Shown here: piece by piece, positions 1 through 8,225 of the stretch
Layout: each line of letters begins with the position of its first letter
Numbering within the stretch: position 1 is the first letter of the stretch
Assembly (NCBI GenBank): GCA_023394615.1
Contig: JAEXAI010000022.1
Location: 1 to 64,000 of the forward strand
DNA from: Actinomycetes bacterium
GTDB taxonomy: Bacteria > Actinomycetota > Coriobacteriia > Coriobacteriales > Eggerthellaceae
Reading direction: 5' to 3'
Length of the DNA: 64,000 nt
Notes under the pieces: model-generated
What the model was told of the DNA's origin: nothing
What the model saw: the letters and a program-made list of their open reading frames with translations, nothing else
The model's database searches: none
Made by a program: the position numbers and the translations under genes

Positions 1-10
1 GACAGTTGCG

Positions 11-120
11 GGAAAAAGTGCTTACCGTCGCAAGGAAAAACTCCTTACCGTATGCTGGGAAAATTTTCTTACCACAGCTAGGAAAAAGTCCTTACCTTAA
101 CGAGGTAAAAATAGCTTACC
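11..120. repeat. Array of five ~16-17 bp repeats with 7-8 nt variable linkers (period 23-24 bp)
   Basis: Five cores lie at 11-26, 34-49, 58-73, 81-96 and 104-120. On the + strand each starts GGAAAA or GGTAAA and ends CTTACC; linkers of 7-8 nt differ in sequence. The last core has GGTAA/TTACC arms and can form a small hairpin; the others are imperfect versions. The array abuts the point at which acetate kinase homology stops and continues to, and probably beyond, the window edge. Repeat and linker are both far too short for CRISPR. Iteron-like protein-binding sites, a minisatellite or the end of an inserted element are all possible. Confidence 0.75.
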
Positions 121-1044
121 GTCTACATACATCTGAATGGCGAGCTCCGCAGCGTCGTCGCCGTCCTTGGCGGCATCAAGTACCTTGCGCATGTCGCTGC
201 TGAGCCCCGAGATTCCCAAAACGCCCGATTCCTTGTTCAGGATACGGTCCATCTCATCGAAGCTAATCTTGTCGCGGCGCATGATGTAGGTCACGATAGC
301 CGGGTCAATCGATCCGCTGCGCGTACCCATCATCAAGCCTTCCAGCGGCGTGAAGCCCATGGTAGTATCCACGGACACGCCATGATTCACTGCCGCGATG
401 CTTCCGCCGTTGCCCAAATGGCAGGTGATTATGCCCATATCTTCCAACCTGCGCCCGAGCAGATTTGCCGCCTGCTGCGCGGCATAGCGATGCGAGGTGC
501 CATGCGCGCCATAACGGCGAATGTGGTATTCCTTGTAATAGCGCATGGGAAGCGGGTACATGTATGCCTTTGGTGGCATGGTCTGATGAAATGCGGTGTC
601 GAATACAGCAACTTGTGGCGTATCGGGCAAAATCTTGCGCATGTGCTGTATGCAGGCATCGGCTGGCGGATTGTGCAGCGGTGCGATGGCTTCGCATCGT
701 TTGATTTTCTGGAAAGCATCGTCGTCGATGATGACCGAGTGGGTGAAGTACTCGCCGCCCGATACAATGCGGTTGCCAATGGCATCGATGTCGGAGAGTT
801 TATGTATGGGCGACGCTGGGTCGCCCACCAGCATGTCCAGGAGCTTTTCTAGGCATTGTTCAATGGAAAGCCCCTCAACGGAGCAGGTGCGAACCTCGGT
901 ACTGAGCGGAAACGAGATGCGCATATGTGCATCCTCGTCGCCGATTCTCTCTGCCAATGCGCGCATGTGGCAAATCTTCCCATCCGTTTGGATAAGCTGA
1001 CTTTTGACAGTAGAGCTTCCGGCGTTCAAAGCGAGAACTAGCAT
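97..1044 (-). pseudogene. ackA: Acetate kinase, C-terminally truncated by a repeat array
   Basis: Acetate kinase interconverts acetate/ATP and acetyl phosphate/ADP. The start at 1044 is chosen because MLVLALNAGSS matches the family N-terminus and a GGAAGG box precedes it. Visible motifs are the N7 region, the RYGAHGTSH histidine region, GNGGS, and the MGTRSGSIDP segment. The chain is 315 aa instead of about 400: homology stops after AIQMYV and is followed by DGKLFLPR and a stop that are encoded by the repeat array. The missing part carries the GIGEN nucleotide-binding motif, so activity is unlikely. The usual GHRVVHGGE motif here reads GNRIVSGGE. No pta is visible. The call as ackA is firm; whether the break is biological or an assembly effect is not decidable here. 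Confidence 0.85.
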
Positions 1045-1225
1045 AGCGTGTCCTTCCTGACGAATTTTGCAGGAAAGTATAGCATCTGGGAAAATAGTCA
1101 AGCTTGTATTAGAATACGCACCACCCGAACGCACCATCTAGGCGGCGAGGTGTCGCGTGCTGAAAAAGGGTTGGATAACGTTCGTGTTCGGGGCAGGCAG
1201 GATTGGGCAAAAGGACGGCGATGGC

Positions 1226-1780
1226 ATGGCGCTACATCATCACGCAGGCGGATATCAGTTGGAAAAGCCGGTCTATTTCATAGGCTTCATGGGTGCAGGC
1301 AAAACCAGCGTATCTCAGTACCTAGCCAAGACCTGCGGTTTGGCGTCCATCGATGCCGATGAGTATCTGGAACTGCTGGAAGACCGCATTATCGCCGATA
1401 TTTTTGCAGAAGATGGGGAAGATGCGTTTCGAAACATGGAGAGCCGCTATTTGGCAGAGCTATCCCAGCGCAGTCCGCGGTTCATCGCATGTGGCGGCGG
1501 GGTTGTGAAGCGCCCGCAGAACGCAGTGACTATGAAAAACAGTGGGTTCGTAGTGTATCTTGGTGTGACGGCTGAGGCGGCAGCAGCGCGCATTCCCAAT
1601 ACCGATTCGCGACCGCTATTCAAGAACCTCGATGTGGCCCGAGCTACTTTGACTCAGCGCGAACCGCTCTACAAGGCCGCAGCAGACGTGTATGTGGAAA
1701 CCACCGATCGTGGAGTGCCCGAAATCGCCGAGGAAGTGCAGCGCATCTTGGCAGATCGCGGTATCTTAGTAAAGGAGTAA
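1226..1780 (+). CDS. aroK: Shikimate kinase
   Basis: Phosphorylates shikimate at the 3-OH with ATP in the chorismate pathway (cytosol). The P-loop is GFMGAGKT (residues 20-27), followed by the DAD shikimate/Mg site, a central arginine region, CGGGVV (Walker-B-like GGG loop) and a lid with R-x-L-F (DSRPLF). Length 184 aa is normal for AroK. An in-frame GTG at 1157 would add 23 residues, but family alignment favours the ATG at 1226. It stands alone, divergent from ackA and convergent with the MFS gene, so it is not in an aro operon here. Confidence 0.85.
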   Translation: MALHHHAGGYQLEKPVYFIGFMGAGKTSVSQYLAKTCGLASIDADEYLELLEDRIIADIFAEDGEDAFRNMESRYLAELSQRSPRFIACGGGVVKRPQNAVTMKNSGFVVYLGVTAEAAAARIPNTDSRPLFKNLDVARATLTQREPLYKAAADVYVETTDRGVPEIAEEVQRILADRGILVKE

Positions 1781-1822
1781 TTTGCTGCAGCTCGCATCGC
1801 AGTACCTCGATGCTTTGAGCGT

Positions 1823-3211
1823 CTACTCGGCTTTCGCGCCCTGCTTCCACTTCACAGTTACGGCAGCGAACACGAACATCGCAGCTGTCAGAGCCGACAG
1901 CACCAAGAAGCTCACGTCGAAGCCGTAGTCGCTTATGCCGGTCGCTTCGATAGAATTCGCCGACATGATGGTCACGAATACAGTGCTCAGCATGGCCGAG
2001 AATAGCTGGCGCATCGACGTGGTAATAGCGGTGGCCTGGTTCTTTTCCTTTTCTGGAAGCGCGAGCGATGCATCGGCAACCAAAGGCGTCCAAATGCAAG
2101 CGATGCCCACAATACGCACACCATATATGGCAGTTATGGTCCAGGGTGACGTGTCGGGGGTGCACAGCACGAAAGCAAGCGTGCCAATCAAGATAAGAGC
2201 GCATCCGGAAAGCGTCAGCGCGCGGGGGCCTATGCGATCAAACAGTCGACCAGTCACCGGATTTAGTATTCCCAGCAGTATCGCGCCCGGCATGATGGTC
2301 AATCCGGAAACAGTGGCCGATGCTCCCTGTACGCCCTGCACATAGAGCGGCACCATAATGGACGCAATCATCATGGATGCTTGCGAAAACACCACCAACA
2401 CGCAATCAACGGTAAAACGTTTCGAGCGAAAGGCCCTCAGGTGCAGCATCGGATTCGGGGAATTCTGTTCCCACATCACATATCCCACCAATGCTGCCGC
2501 ACCGCCTGCGAACAGCACCCAACCCAAAGGATCGGTGAAGCCGTTCGATTCTGCCACCGAAAGCGCGCCCATCAAAGCAACGAATCCTATGCTGAATAGG
2601 GCGGTGGAGGTCGCATTGAACTTTGTGTCGCGGTGTTCGGCCAAGTCGCGCACGAAAAATACCGCCAATAGAAACACGAGCGAAGCACATGCCCCCAGAA
2701 TCACAAAAAGAGCGCGCCATCCCAGATAATCGATAATGGGACCAGCTAGTGCAGGGCCGATGGCCGGAGCGAAGCCGATAATCAGACCGACGGCGCCCAT
2801 AGCACGACCGTACTGTTCCTTTGGATAGATGATGAGTGCAACGTCTTGGATGAGCGGCAGACTGATGCCCGCGCCGCCCGCCTGTACTAGGCGCCCTATT
2901 AAAAGGAGGGGGAAGCTGGTGGCGGTTACGCACAAGATGGATCCTGCGATAAAACAAGCGAGCGACACCAAGCACAGCGTTTTAGTTGAAAATCGATCTA
3001 CCAGCGTGGCTGTGCTTGCTGAAATCAAACCAAGTGCGAAAATATAGCCGGTTGTCAGCAGCTGCCCGAATCCGGCGCTAATGTTGAATTCCGCCAAGAT
3101 GGTAGAGAGTGCATTGATCATCATGGCCTGTGACATGCACAAGATGAATGTTCCGACATACATGATGGCGAAGGCGATCATGTCCCTGCGTGATACCAAT
3201 CTTTTTCCCAT
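1823..3211 (-). CDS. MFS transporter, DHA2 (EmrB/QacA-like) drug exporter
   Basis: A 462-aa integral membrane protein with about 14 hydrophobic segments, as in proton-driven DHA2 efflux pumps. The N-terminal half has the motif-A-like loop ATLVDRFSTK between TM2 and TM3 and a GRLVQAGGAGISLPL motif-B region; GFAPAIGPALAG is a good motif C, the antiporter signature. It starts MGKRLVSRRDMI directly after a charged N-terminus. It is transcribed away from infA and converges with aroK. No regulator lies next to it and the substrate cannot be inferred. Confidence 0.85.
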   Translation of the reverse strand: MGKRLVSRRDMIAFAIMYVGTFILCMSQAMMINALSTILAEFNISAGFGQLLTTGYIFALGLISASTATLVDRFSTKTLCLVSLACFIAGSILCVTATSFPLLLIGRLVQAGGAGISLPLIQDVALIIYPKEQYGRAMGAVGLIIGFAPAIGPALAGPIIDYLGWRALFVILGACASLVFLLAVFFVRDLAEHRDTKFNATSTALFSIGFVALMGALSVAESNGFTDPLGWVLFAGGAAALVGYVMWEQNSPNPMLHLRAFRSKRFTVDCVLVVFSQASMMIASIMVPLYVQGVQGASATVSGLTIMPGAILLGILNPVTGRLFDRIGPRALTLSGCALILIGTLAFVLCTPDTSPWTITAIYGVRIVGIACIWTPLVADASLALPEKEKNQATAITTSMRQLFSAMLSTVFVTIMSANSIEATGISDYGFDVSFLVLSALTAAMFVFAAVTVKWKQGAKAE

Positions 3212-3380
3212 AAGCCTGTTTCGTCGATTCGTGATTTTCGTTGATGACTATACCACCGCTTTGTTTCAATCTGTATTTCGCGTAGTGGCTCATGGCTGAG
3301 AAAAGGTTCAATTCTCGCATTGTCAACGCGACCTGCTCTGCCCAAAAGTGTGAAAGTTGTAAATGCTGCTTGAATTCTGC

Positions 3381-3410
3381 TTGTACAAATGAGCGAGCTT
3401 TTGCTATTAT
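3381..3410 (+). promoter_or_regulatory. Probable sigma70-type promoter of the infA operon
   Basis: TTGTAC at 3381-3386 and TATTAT at 3405-3410 with an 18-bp spacer lie 44 bp upstream of the infA start. No other strong gene start is near. Confidence 0.5.
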
Positions 3411-3453
3411 CTACGTTTGTCGTTTAATGACCGCATTGCATGGAGGAAAACTT

Positions 3454-3672
3454 TTGACGAAAGAAGACGTAATCGAGCTTGAGGGTACCGTCCTCGAGGC
3501 GTTGCCGAACGCTATGTTTAGGGTCGAGCTTGAAAACGGACACAAGATATTGGCCCATATCTCGGGTAAGATGCGTATGCATTACATCAAGATTCTACCG
3601 GGTGACAAGGTTACCGTTGAGCTTTCCGTCTACGATTTGGAGCGCGGACGAATTACCTACCGCTTCAAATAA
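3454..3672 (+). CDS. infA: Translation initiation factor IF-1
   Basis: A 72-aa OB-fold factor that binds the 30S A site during initiation. The sequence starts TKEDVIELEGTVLEALPNAMFRVEL and ends with GRITYRFK, as in the family. The start is the TTG at 3454, not ATG: it has GGAGG at 3442-3446 eight bases upstream, and alignment begins exactly there. First gene of the infA-rpmJ-rpsM-rpsK-rpsD-rpoA-rplQ operon. The rare start codon of a highly expressed gene may moderate synthesis (inference). Confidence 0.95.
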   Translation: MTKEDVIELEGTVLEALPNAMFRVELENGHKILAHISGKMRMHYIKILPGDKVTVELSVYDLERGRITYRFK

Positions 3673-3842
3673 TGCATGTTTCCCAGCGCTCGTTTGTGCA
3701 GATTCTGTGTGAACAGTGCCGGGTATCGCTGTCTTTAGCGACGAATCGCGCAGGCCGCTGCGCACGTTAAAAAAAAGGAATAATCACCTGCGGCTGGGTG
3801 TGTATATAAAGTGTAAACGCATAACCGAAAGGAAAATGAAAT

Positions 3843-3956
3843 ATGAAGGTACGTCCTTCGGTCAAGAAAATGTGCGACAAGTGCAAAATCATTCGACGCC
3901 ATGGCAAGGTTTACGTAATTTGCGAAAACCCGCGCCACAAGCAGCGTCAAGGTTAA
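3843..3956 (+). CDS. rpmJ: 50S ribosomal protein L36
   Basis: 37 residues, beginning MKVRPSVKKMCDKCK and ending HKQRQG. Cys11, Cys14, Cys27 and His32 form the zinc site, so this is the zinc-binding (C+) L36 type. It starts with ATG after GAAAGGAA and is followed 12 bp later by rpsM. Between infA and rpmJ lie 170 bp containing a possible internal promoter (TATATAAAG near 3802) that I do not annotate separately. Confidence 0.97.
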   Translation: MKVRPSVKKMCDKCKIIRRHGKVYVICENPRHKQRQG

Positions 3957-3968
3957 AGGAGGAATGTA

Positions 3969-4337
3969 ATGGCACGTTTAGTTGGTGTCGACCTTCCTCG
4001 CGATAAGCGCATTGAAGTCGGCTTGACCTACATTTATGGCATCGGTCCCAGCACCGCAAAAAAGATCATCAAGGAAACCGGCGTGAATCCTGATATTCGC
4101 GTCAAGGACATTACCGAAGATGATTTGTCCAAACTCCGCGATTACATCAACGCCAACCTGCAAGTGGAAGGCGACCTGCATCGCGAGGTTTCCCAGAATA
4201 TTAAACGCCTCATGGAAATCGGTTGCTACCGTGGCCTGCGCCATCGTCGCGGCCTGCCCGTTCGCGGACAGCGCACGCATACGAACGCACGCACCCGCAA
4301 GGGCCCACGCAAGCAAATCGGCGGAAAGAAGAAGTGA
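3969..4337 (+). CDS. rpsM: 30S ribosomal protein S13
   Basis: 122 aa, typical length. It contains the H2TH region (YIYGIGPSTAKKI) and the basic C-terminal tail GQRTHTNARTRKGPRK that reaches the decoding-site tRNAs. AAGGAGGAATGT precedes the ATG. It sits 12 bp after rpmJ and 8 bp before rpsK in the alpha operon. Confidence 0.97.
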   Translation: MARLVGVDLPRDKRIEVGLTYIYGIGPSTAKKIIKETGVNPDIRVKDITEDDLSKLRDYINANLQVEGDLHREVSQNIKRLMEIGCYRGLRHRRGLPVRGQRTHTNARTRKGPRKQIGGKKK

Positions 4338-4345
4338 GGTAACCA

Positions 4346-4744
4346 GTGGCAACAAAGAAAAACGTGCGCACGCGCATCAAGCGTTCTGAAAAGAAGAATA
4401 TCGCCGTTGGGTCTGCGCATATCAAATCCACGTTCAACAACACTATCGTCAGCATCACCGATCCTCAGGGCAACGTGATTTCCTGGCAGTCCGCTGGCAC
4501 CGTCGGGTTCAAGGGCTCTCGTAAGTCCACTCCGTTCGCTGCTCAGATGGCCGCTGAAGCTGCCGCCAAGACCGCCATGGAGCACGGCCTGCGCAAGGTT
4601 TCCGTGTTCGTGAAGGGTCCCGGCTCCGGTCGCGAAACCGCTATCCGTTCCCTGCAGGCAGCAGGGCTGGAAGTGGCAAGCATCCAGGATTGCACGCCCA
4701 TTCCGCACAACGGTTGCCGTCAGCGCAAGCGTCGTCGCGTTTAA
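4346..4744 (+). CDS. rpsK: 30S ribosomal protein S11
   Basis: 132 aa including the basic N-terminal extension (ATKKNVRTRIKRSEKK) and the conserved NNTIVSITDPQGN and GPGSGRETAIRSLQAAGL segments; the C-terminus ends RKRRRV. The start is GTG at 4346, preceded by GAGGTAAC. Part of the platform of the 30S subunit, contacting mRNA near the Shine-Dalgarno helix. Second-to-last primary-binding S protein gene before rpsD. Confidence 0.97.
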   Translation: MATKKNVRTRIKRSEKKNIAVGSAHIKSTFNNTIVSITDPQGNVISWQSAGTVGFKGSRKSTPFAAQMAAEAAAKTAMEHGLRKVSVFVKGPGSGRETAIRSLQAAGLEVASIQDCTPIPHNGCRQRKRRRV

Positions 4745-4762
4745 TCGAAAGGATCACCTATT

Positions 4763-5389
4763 ATGGCTCGTTATACAGGGGCGGACTGCCGTTTATGCCG
4801 CCGCGAGGGCTCGAAGCTCTTCCTCAAGGGCGATCGCTGCTACTCGGATAAGTGCGCGATGGAGCGCCGTAACTATGCGCCGGGCGAAGCCGGCCACAAG
4901 CGCGTAAAGGAAAGCGAATATCGCCTTCAGTTGCGCGAAAAGCAGAAGACCAAGCGTATTTACGGTCTGCAGGAAAAGCAGTTCCGTGAGTACTACGAAA
5001 AAGCAAACCGCCAGCAAGGCGTGACGGGCGAGAACCTGCTGCGCATTCTGGAGTCCCGTCTGGACAATGTTGTCTACCGTCTGGGCTTCGCGAAATCTCG
5101 CGCAGAGGCCCGTCAGCAAGTGCGTCATGGCCACATCACGGTCAACGGTCGTCGCGTCGACATTCCGTCGTTCCGCGTGCGTCCGGGCGAACTGGTGGCC
5201 GTCGCCCCGAAGGCGAAAGACCTGCTGGTTATCAAGAGTGCTCTTGTTTCCAACGAACGCGTGCAGGTACCTGCATGGCTGGAGGTCGATATCGAAAAGC
5301 TGCAGGGAAGCGTCCTTGATCTGCCTAAGCGCGATCAAATTGATTTGGACATTCGCGAGCAGCTCATTGTCGAACTGTACTCGAAATAG
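4763..5389 (+). CDS. rpsD: 30S ribosomal protein S4 (zinc-binding type)
   Basis: 208 aa. The N-terminus carries Cys9, Cys12, Cys26 and Cys31, the zinc-knuckle version of S4; the S4 RNA-binding domain (LESRLDNVVYRLGFAKSRAEARQ) follows. S4 nucleates 30S assembly on 16S rRNA and in several bacteria represses its own operon, which may hold here (family knowledge, not shown by sequence). AAAGGATCACC precedes the ATG. Confidence 0.97.
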   Translation: MARYTGADCRLCRREGSKLFLKGDRCYSDKCAMERRNYAPGEAGHKRVKESEYRLQLREKQKTKRIYGLQEKQFREYYEKANRQQGVTGENLLRILESRLDNVVYRLGFAKSRAEARQQVRHGHITVNGRRVDIPSFRVRPGELVAVAPKAKDLLVIKSALVSNERVQVPAWLEVDIEKLQGSVLDLPKRDQIDLDIREQLIVELYSK

Positions 5390-5422
5390 CATTTTGCGGC
5401 TTTATAAGGAGGCTTACTACCT

Positions 5423-6373
5423 ATGACAGAGTTCATGAGGCCTACAGTAACAACGGAAGAAGTCAACGATACCGTTGCACGTTACGTTGTTGAGCCGCTC
5501 GAGCGTGGTTATGGTTACACATTGGGTAACTGCATGCGCCGTGTGTTGCTGTCTTCTTTGGACGGCGCAAAGGCGACTGCAATCCAGATCGACGGGGTCC
5601 AGCACGAATTTACGACTGCCGAAGGCGTCATTGAGGATATTACTGATATCGTTTTGAACGTGAAGGGCCTGGTTTTCAGCGCCCTGAACGAAGATATTTC
5701 CGAAGCGACCGCTCATGTGTCGGCCGAGGGACCGTGCACCGTTACCGGTGCCGACCTCGAGGTTCCCACTGAGTTTTCCCTCATAAACCCCGAGCACGTA
5801 ATCGCGACGGTTGCCGACGGCGGTCAGTTGGATATGACCATCCGCATCGGCGTCGGACGTGGCTATGTTTCGGCTGAGCGCAACAAACGCACGGAAGATC
5901 CTATCGGGATTATCCATGTGGACTCGCTGTTCTCGCCGGTTCGTCGCTGCACGCTAGACGTGACGGACACTCGTGTCGGTCAGCGTACTGACTACGACAA
6001 GCTGGTGCTGGAAGTTGAGACCGACGGTTCTATCGACCCCACTGAGGCCGTGTGCCGTGCAGCCAACATTGTCAACCAGTACATGGGCGCTTTCCTGAGC
6101 TTGGATGAAACCGAGAGCGAAGAAGAGGTGGAAGCACCTTCCATTTTCGCTCCTGAAGGTCAGGAAACCAATGCGGAGTTGGACAAGCAGATCGAGGATT
6201 TGGATTTGTCCGTGCGTTCGTACAACTGCCTGAAGCGTGCCGGCATTCATTCGGTGCGTCAGCTGGTCGAATATTCTGAAAACGACTTGCTCAATATCAG
6301 AAACTTTGGCGCGAAGTCCATTGAAGAAGTGAAGGAAAAACTCATTTCCATGGACCTCAATTTGAAGCAATAG
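5423..6373 (+). CDS. rpoA: DNA-directed RNA polymerase subunit alpha
   Basis: 316 aa. The N-terminal dimerization domain includes PLERGYGYTLGNCMRRVLLSS; an acidic linker (ETESEEEVEAPS) leads to the C-terminal domain with the DNA/activator-binding helices (SVRSYNCLKRAGIH and NIRNFGAKSIEEV). AAGGAGG lies just upstream of the ATG. Alpha assembles the polymerase core and its CTD contacts UP elements and activators. It lies between rpsD and rplQ. Confidence 0.97.
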   Translation: MTEFMRPTVTTEEVNDTVARYVVEPLERGYGYTLGNCMRRVLLSSLDGAKATAIQIDGVQHEFTTAEGVIEDITDIVLNVKGLVFSALNEDISEATAHVSAEGPCTVTGADLEVPTEFSLINPEHVIATVADGGQLDMTIRIGVGRGYVSAERNKRTEDPIGIIHVDSLFSPVRRCTLDVTDTRVGQRTDYDKLVLEVETDGSIDPTEAVCRAANIVNQYMGAFLSLDETESEEEVEAPSIFAPEGQETNAELDKQIEDLDLSVRSYNCLKRAGIHSVRQLVEYSENDLLNIRNFGAKSIEEVKEKLISMDLNLKQ

Positions 6374-6385
6374 GAGATTAGACAG

Positions 6386-6994
6386 ATGAGACACTATAAG
6401 AAGGGACGCAAGCTTGGCACAGATGCCAGCCACACCAAGGCAATGAAAAAGAGCCTTGTTTGTGCGTTGTTCACCAACGACCGCATCAAAACGGTCGAAG
6501 CTCGCGCCAAGGAAATCCGTCCCGACGTGGACAAGATTATCACGTGGGCAAAGAAGGGCGACCTTCACTCCCGTCGCTTGGCCATTGCGGCTTTGGGCGA
6601 CAAGGAATTGGTCCGCGAGGTATTCGAGAAGGTTGAGCAGGGTATGTTCGCCGACCGTAACGGTGGCTACACCCGCATTATGAAACTCGGTCCCCGCAAG
6701 GGTGACAACGCGAGCATCGTCATCATGGAGCTCGTCACCGAGCCCGTGAAGAAGAAGGGTGCCGAAAAGCCTGTCGCCAAGAAGGGCGCAGCCAAAAAGA
6801 AGGCAGCTGCCCAGACCGAGGACAAGGCCGTTGAGGCCAAGGCCGAAGAAGCAGTAGAAGAGGCGGCCGAAGGTGCCGCTGAAGAAGCTGCCGAGAAGGC
6901 TGATGACGCGAAGGTCGCTGAAGCGAAAGCTGAAGCTGAGAAGCCCGCTGCGGAAGAAAAGCCTGCTGCGGCAAAGGACGAGAAGGCTGAATAG
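6386..6994 (+). CDS. rplQ: 50S ribosomal protein L17 with long Ala/Glu/Lys-rich tail
   Basis: Residues 1-115 are a complete L17 (MRHYKKGRKLGTDASHTKAM, then FADRNGGYTRIMKLGPRKGD). Residues ~116-202 are a low-complexity tail of A, E, K and P, nearly doubling the usual ~120 aa. Similar tails on L17 occur in other actinobacteria; the tail is expected to be disordered and its role is unknown. It is the last gene of the operon and is followed 50 bp later by a terminator. Confidence 0.95.
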   Translation: MRHYKKGRKLGTDASHTKAMKKSLVCALFTNDRIKTVEARAKEIRPDVDKIITWAKKGDLHSRRLAIAALGDKELVREVFEKVEQGMFADRNGGYTRIMKLGPRKGDNASIVIMELVTEPVKKKGAEKPVAKKGAAKKKAAAQTEDKAVEAKAEEAVEEAAEGAAEEAAEKADDAKVAEAKAEAEKPAAEEKPAAAKDEKAE

Positions 6995-7045
6995 CCTATC
7001 GCGTTTAGAGGGATCCGCAAGGAGCCTCGATGTTTGTAAGATTGA

Positions 7046-7082
7046 GAAAGCGGAGGCGCATGTCGTCTCCGCTTTCTTGTTG
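7046..7082 (+). terminator. Rho-independent terminator after rplQ
   Basis: Perfect 10-bp arms GAAAGCGGAG (7046-7055) and CTCCGCTTTC (7067-7076) followed by TTGTT. The T tract is weak but the stem is strong, and it closes the ribosomal operon. Confidence 0.75.
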
Positions 7083-7134
7083 ATGGAGCCTTGCCTTTCC
7101 ATCTGTGAGAGCAAGCCTGTGCGATACTGAACTC

Positions 7135-7974
7135 ATGTCGTTGAATGCTACTACATATATTCAGGGAACCACGCCCATACATCGTTTGGACGCTCGCACA
7201 AAGATAGTTTTGATGTTGGCGTTTTCGATTACGCTGTTTCTGGTTGAATCGTGGTCGGGGTTGGCTTTGTGTCTGGTGATTATCGCGATCTGCCTCTCTA
7301 TCGCTCAGCTGCCGTTGAGGGAGGCATGCCGTCAGCTGATACCCATCGGCATCGTGCTGCTTATCACCCTTGTGGCTAATTCATTTGTCTTCGGAATCGA
7401 TTCGGCATATTCGCTAGAATCGCAAGTTGCCCTAGCTGGGATATTCAAAGATGCCGTTCCGATCCCGCTCGTGGGAGAATTCTGCTTCACGCCTGCCGGG
7501 TTCGCGCGCGGGTGTTTTTATGTGGTGCGCATCGCACTTTTAGTGGCCGCATCTTTGTTGCTTACCACTACAAGCACGTCCACTGACATCGCTGCTGCGC
7601 TCGAGAGCTTCTTAACTCCATTGCAGCGTTTGGGACTGTCCACGCAGGATGTGGTCACTATCGTTTCCATAGCCTTGAGGTTTATACCGTTATCCATCGA
7701 TGAGTTCCAAATGGTGAAGGCAGCGCAAATGTCTCGTGGTTCAAATTTCGACTCCGGAGGATTGAATCAGAGACTTCGCGCTTGGGGACGCGTAATGATC
7801 CCACTGTTTGTGGGATTGTATAGGCGTGCTGACGATTTGGCCTTGGCCATGGATGCTCGTTGCTACGGTATGGCAAAAGCCACCCATCTCAATCAGAATC
7901 ACATGACAAAAAGTGGATGGGCGTGGCTTTGTGCGGGTTTAACAGCTTGTGCGGCGCTCGCCACAGTATTCTAG
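7135..7974 (+). CDS. Solitary ECF transporter T component (EcfT/CbiQ family)
   Basis: 279 aa with about five hydrophobic segments. The family's ATPase-coupling motifs are seen as AAQMSRGSNF (usual A-R-G, here S-R-G) and AMDARCYG. EcfT couples two ATPases to a vitamin-binding S component in the membrane. ATG at 7135 (MSLNATTYIQG) is chosen over an upstream in-frame ATG at 7105 because EcfT proteins begin close to the 'DPRTK' segment (here RLDARTK); no good Shine-Dalgarno is present. Neither ATPase nor S gene is adjacent, unlike the full set at 47086-50322. In Firmicutes rplQ is often followed by ecfA-ecfA'-ecfT-truA; this may be a remnant of that order. Confidence 0.85.
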   Translation: MSLNATTYIQGTTPIHRLDARTKIVLMLAFSITLFLVESWSGLALCLVIIAICLSIAQLPLREACRQLIPIGIVLLITLVANSFVFGIDSAYSLESQVALAGIFKDAVPIPLVGEFCFTPAGFARGCFYVVRIALLVAASLLLTTTSTSTDIAAALESFLTPLQRLGLSTQDVVTIVSIALRFIPLSIDEFQMVKAAQMSRGSNFDSGGLNQRLRAWGRVMIPLFVGLYRRADDLALAMDARCYGMAKATHLNQNHMTKSGWAWLCAGLTACAALATVF

Positions 7975-8225
7975 CGGGCGCGTGTCGCCTTTGTTTTAAC
8001 TTTCGCTTGCTCTGTACCTGGCTCAACGAAGAGCTTGTAGGTATCAACGTCTAAAGCATCTGCTATACGCTGGATATTGTTTAGCGAGATACTTCGTTTG
8101 TGACGCTCGACTGCGCTGATATACGTACGATGCAGTCCGCACTTTTCAGCAAAGGCTTCCTGCGACATGTTCTCGCCGAGGCGATACATTCGCACGTTGT
8201 CTCCAAACACATTCAAAATGTCCAT
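7971..8225 (-). CDS. XRE-family helix-turn-helix regulator
   Basis: 84 aa, almost entirely one HTH_3 domain: GDNVRMYRLGENMSQEAFAEKCG, then LHRTYISAVERHKRSIS as recognition helix, then a lysine/arginine tail. It resembles small stand-alone Cro/C1-type regulators, including restriction-modification controllers, but no restriction genes are near. Its stop codon overlaps that of the convergent ecfT (CTAG). It is followed on its 5' side by an AT-rich stretch unlike the rest of the window, which suggests recent acquisition. Confidence 0.85.
   Translation of the reverse strand: MDILNVFGDNVRMYRLGENMSQEAFAEKCGLHRTYISAVERHKRSISLNNIQRIADALDVDTYKLFVEPGTEQAKVKTKATRAR

Noticed and set aside
1..120. CRISPR array
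   Set aside because: Cores of 16-17 bp and linkers of 7-8 nt are far below CRISPR sizes, linkers are not spacer-like, and no cas genes are present.
5954..7114. 386-codon minus-strand frame over rpoA/rplQ
   Set aside because: Shadow of two conserved genes; no start signal and no recognisable domain.
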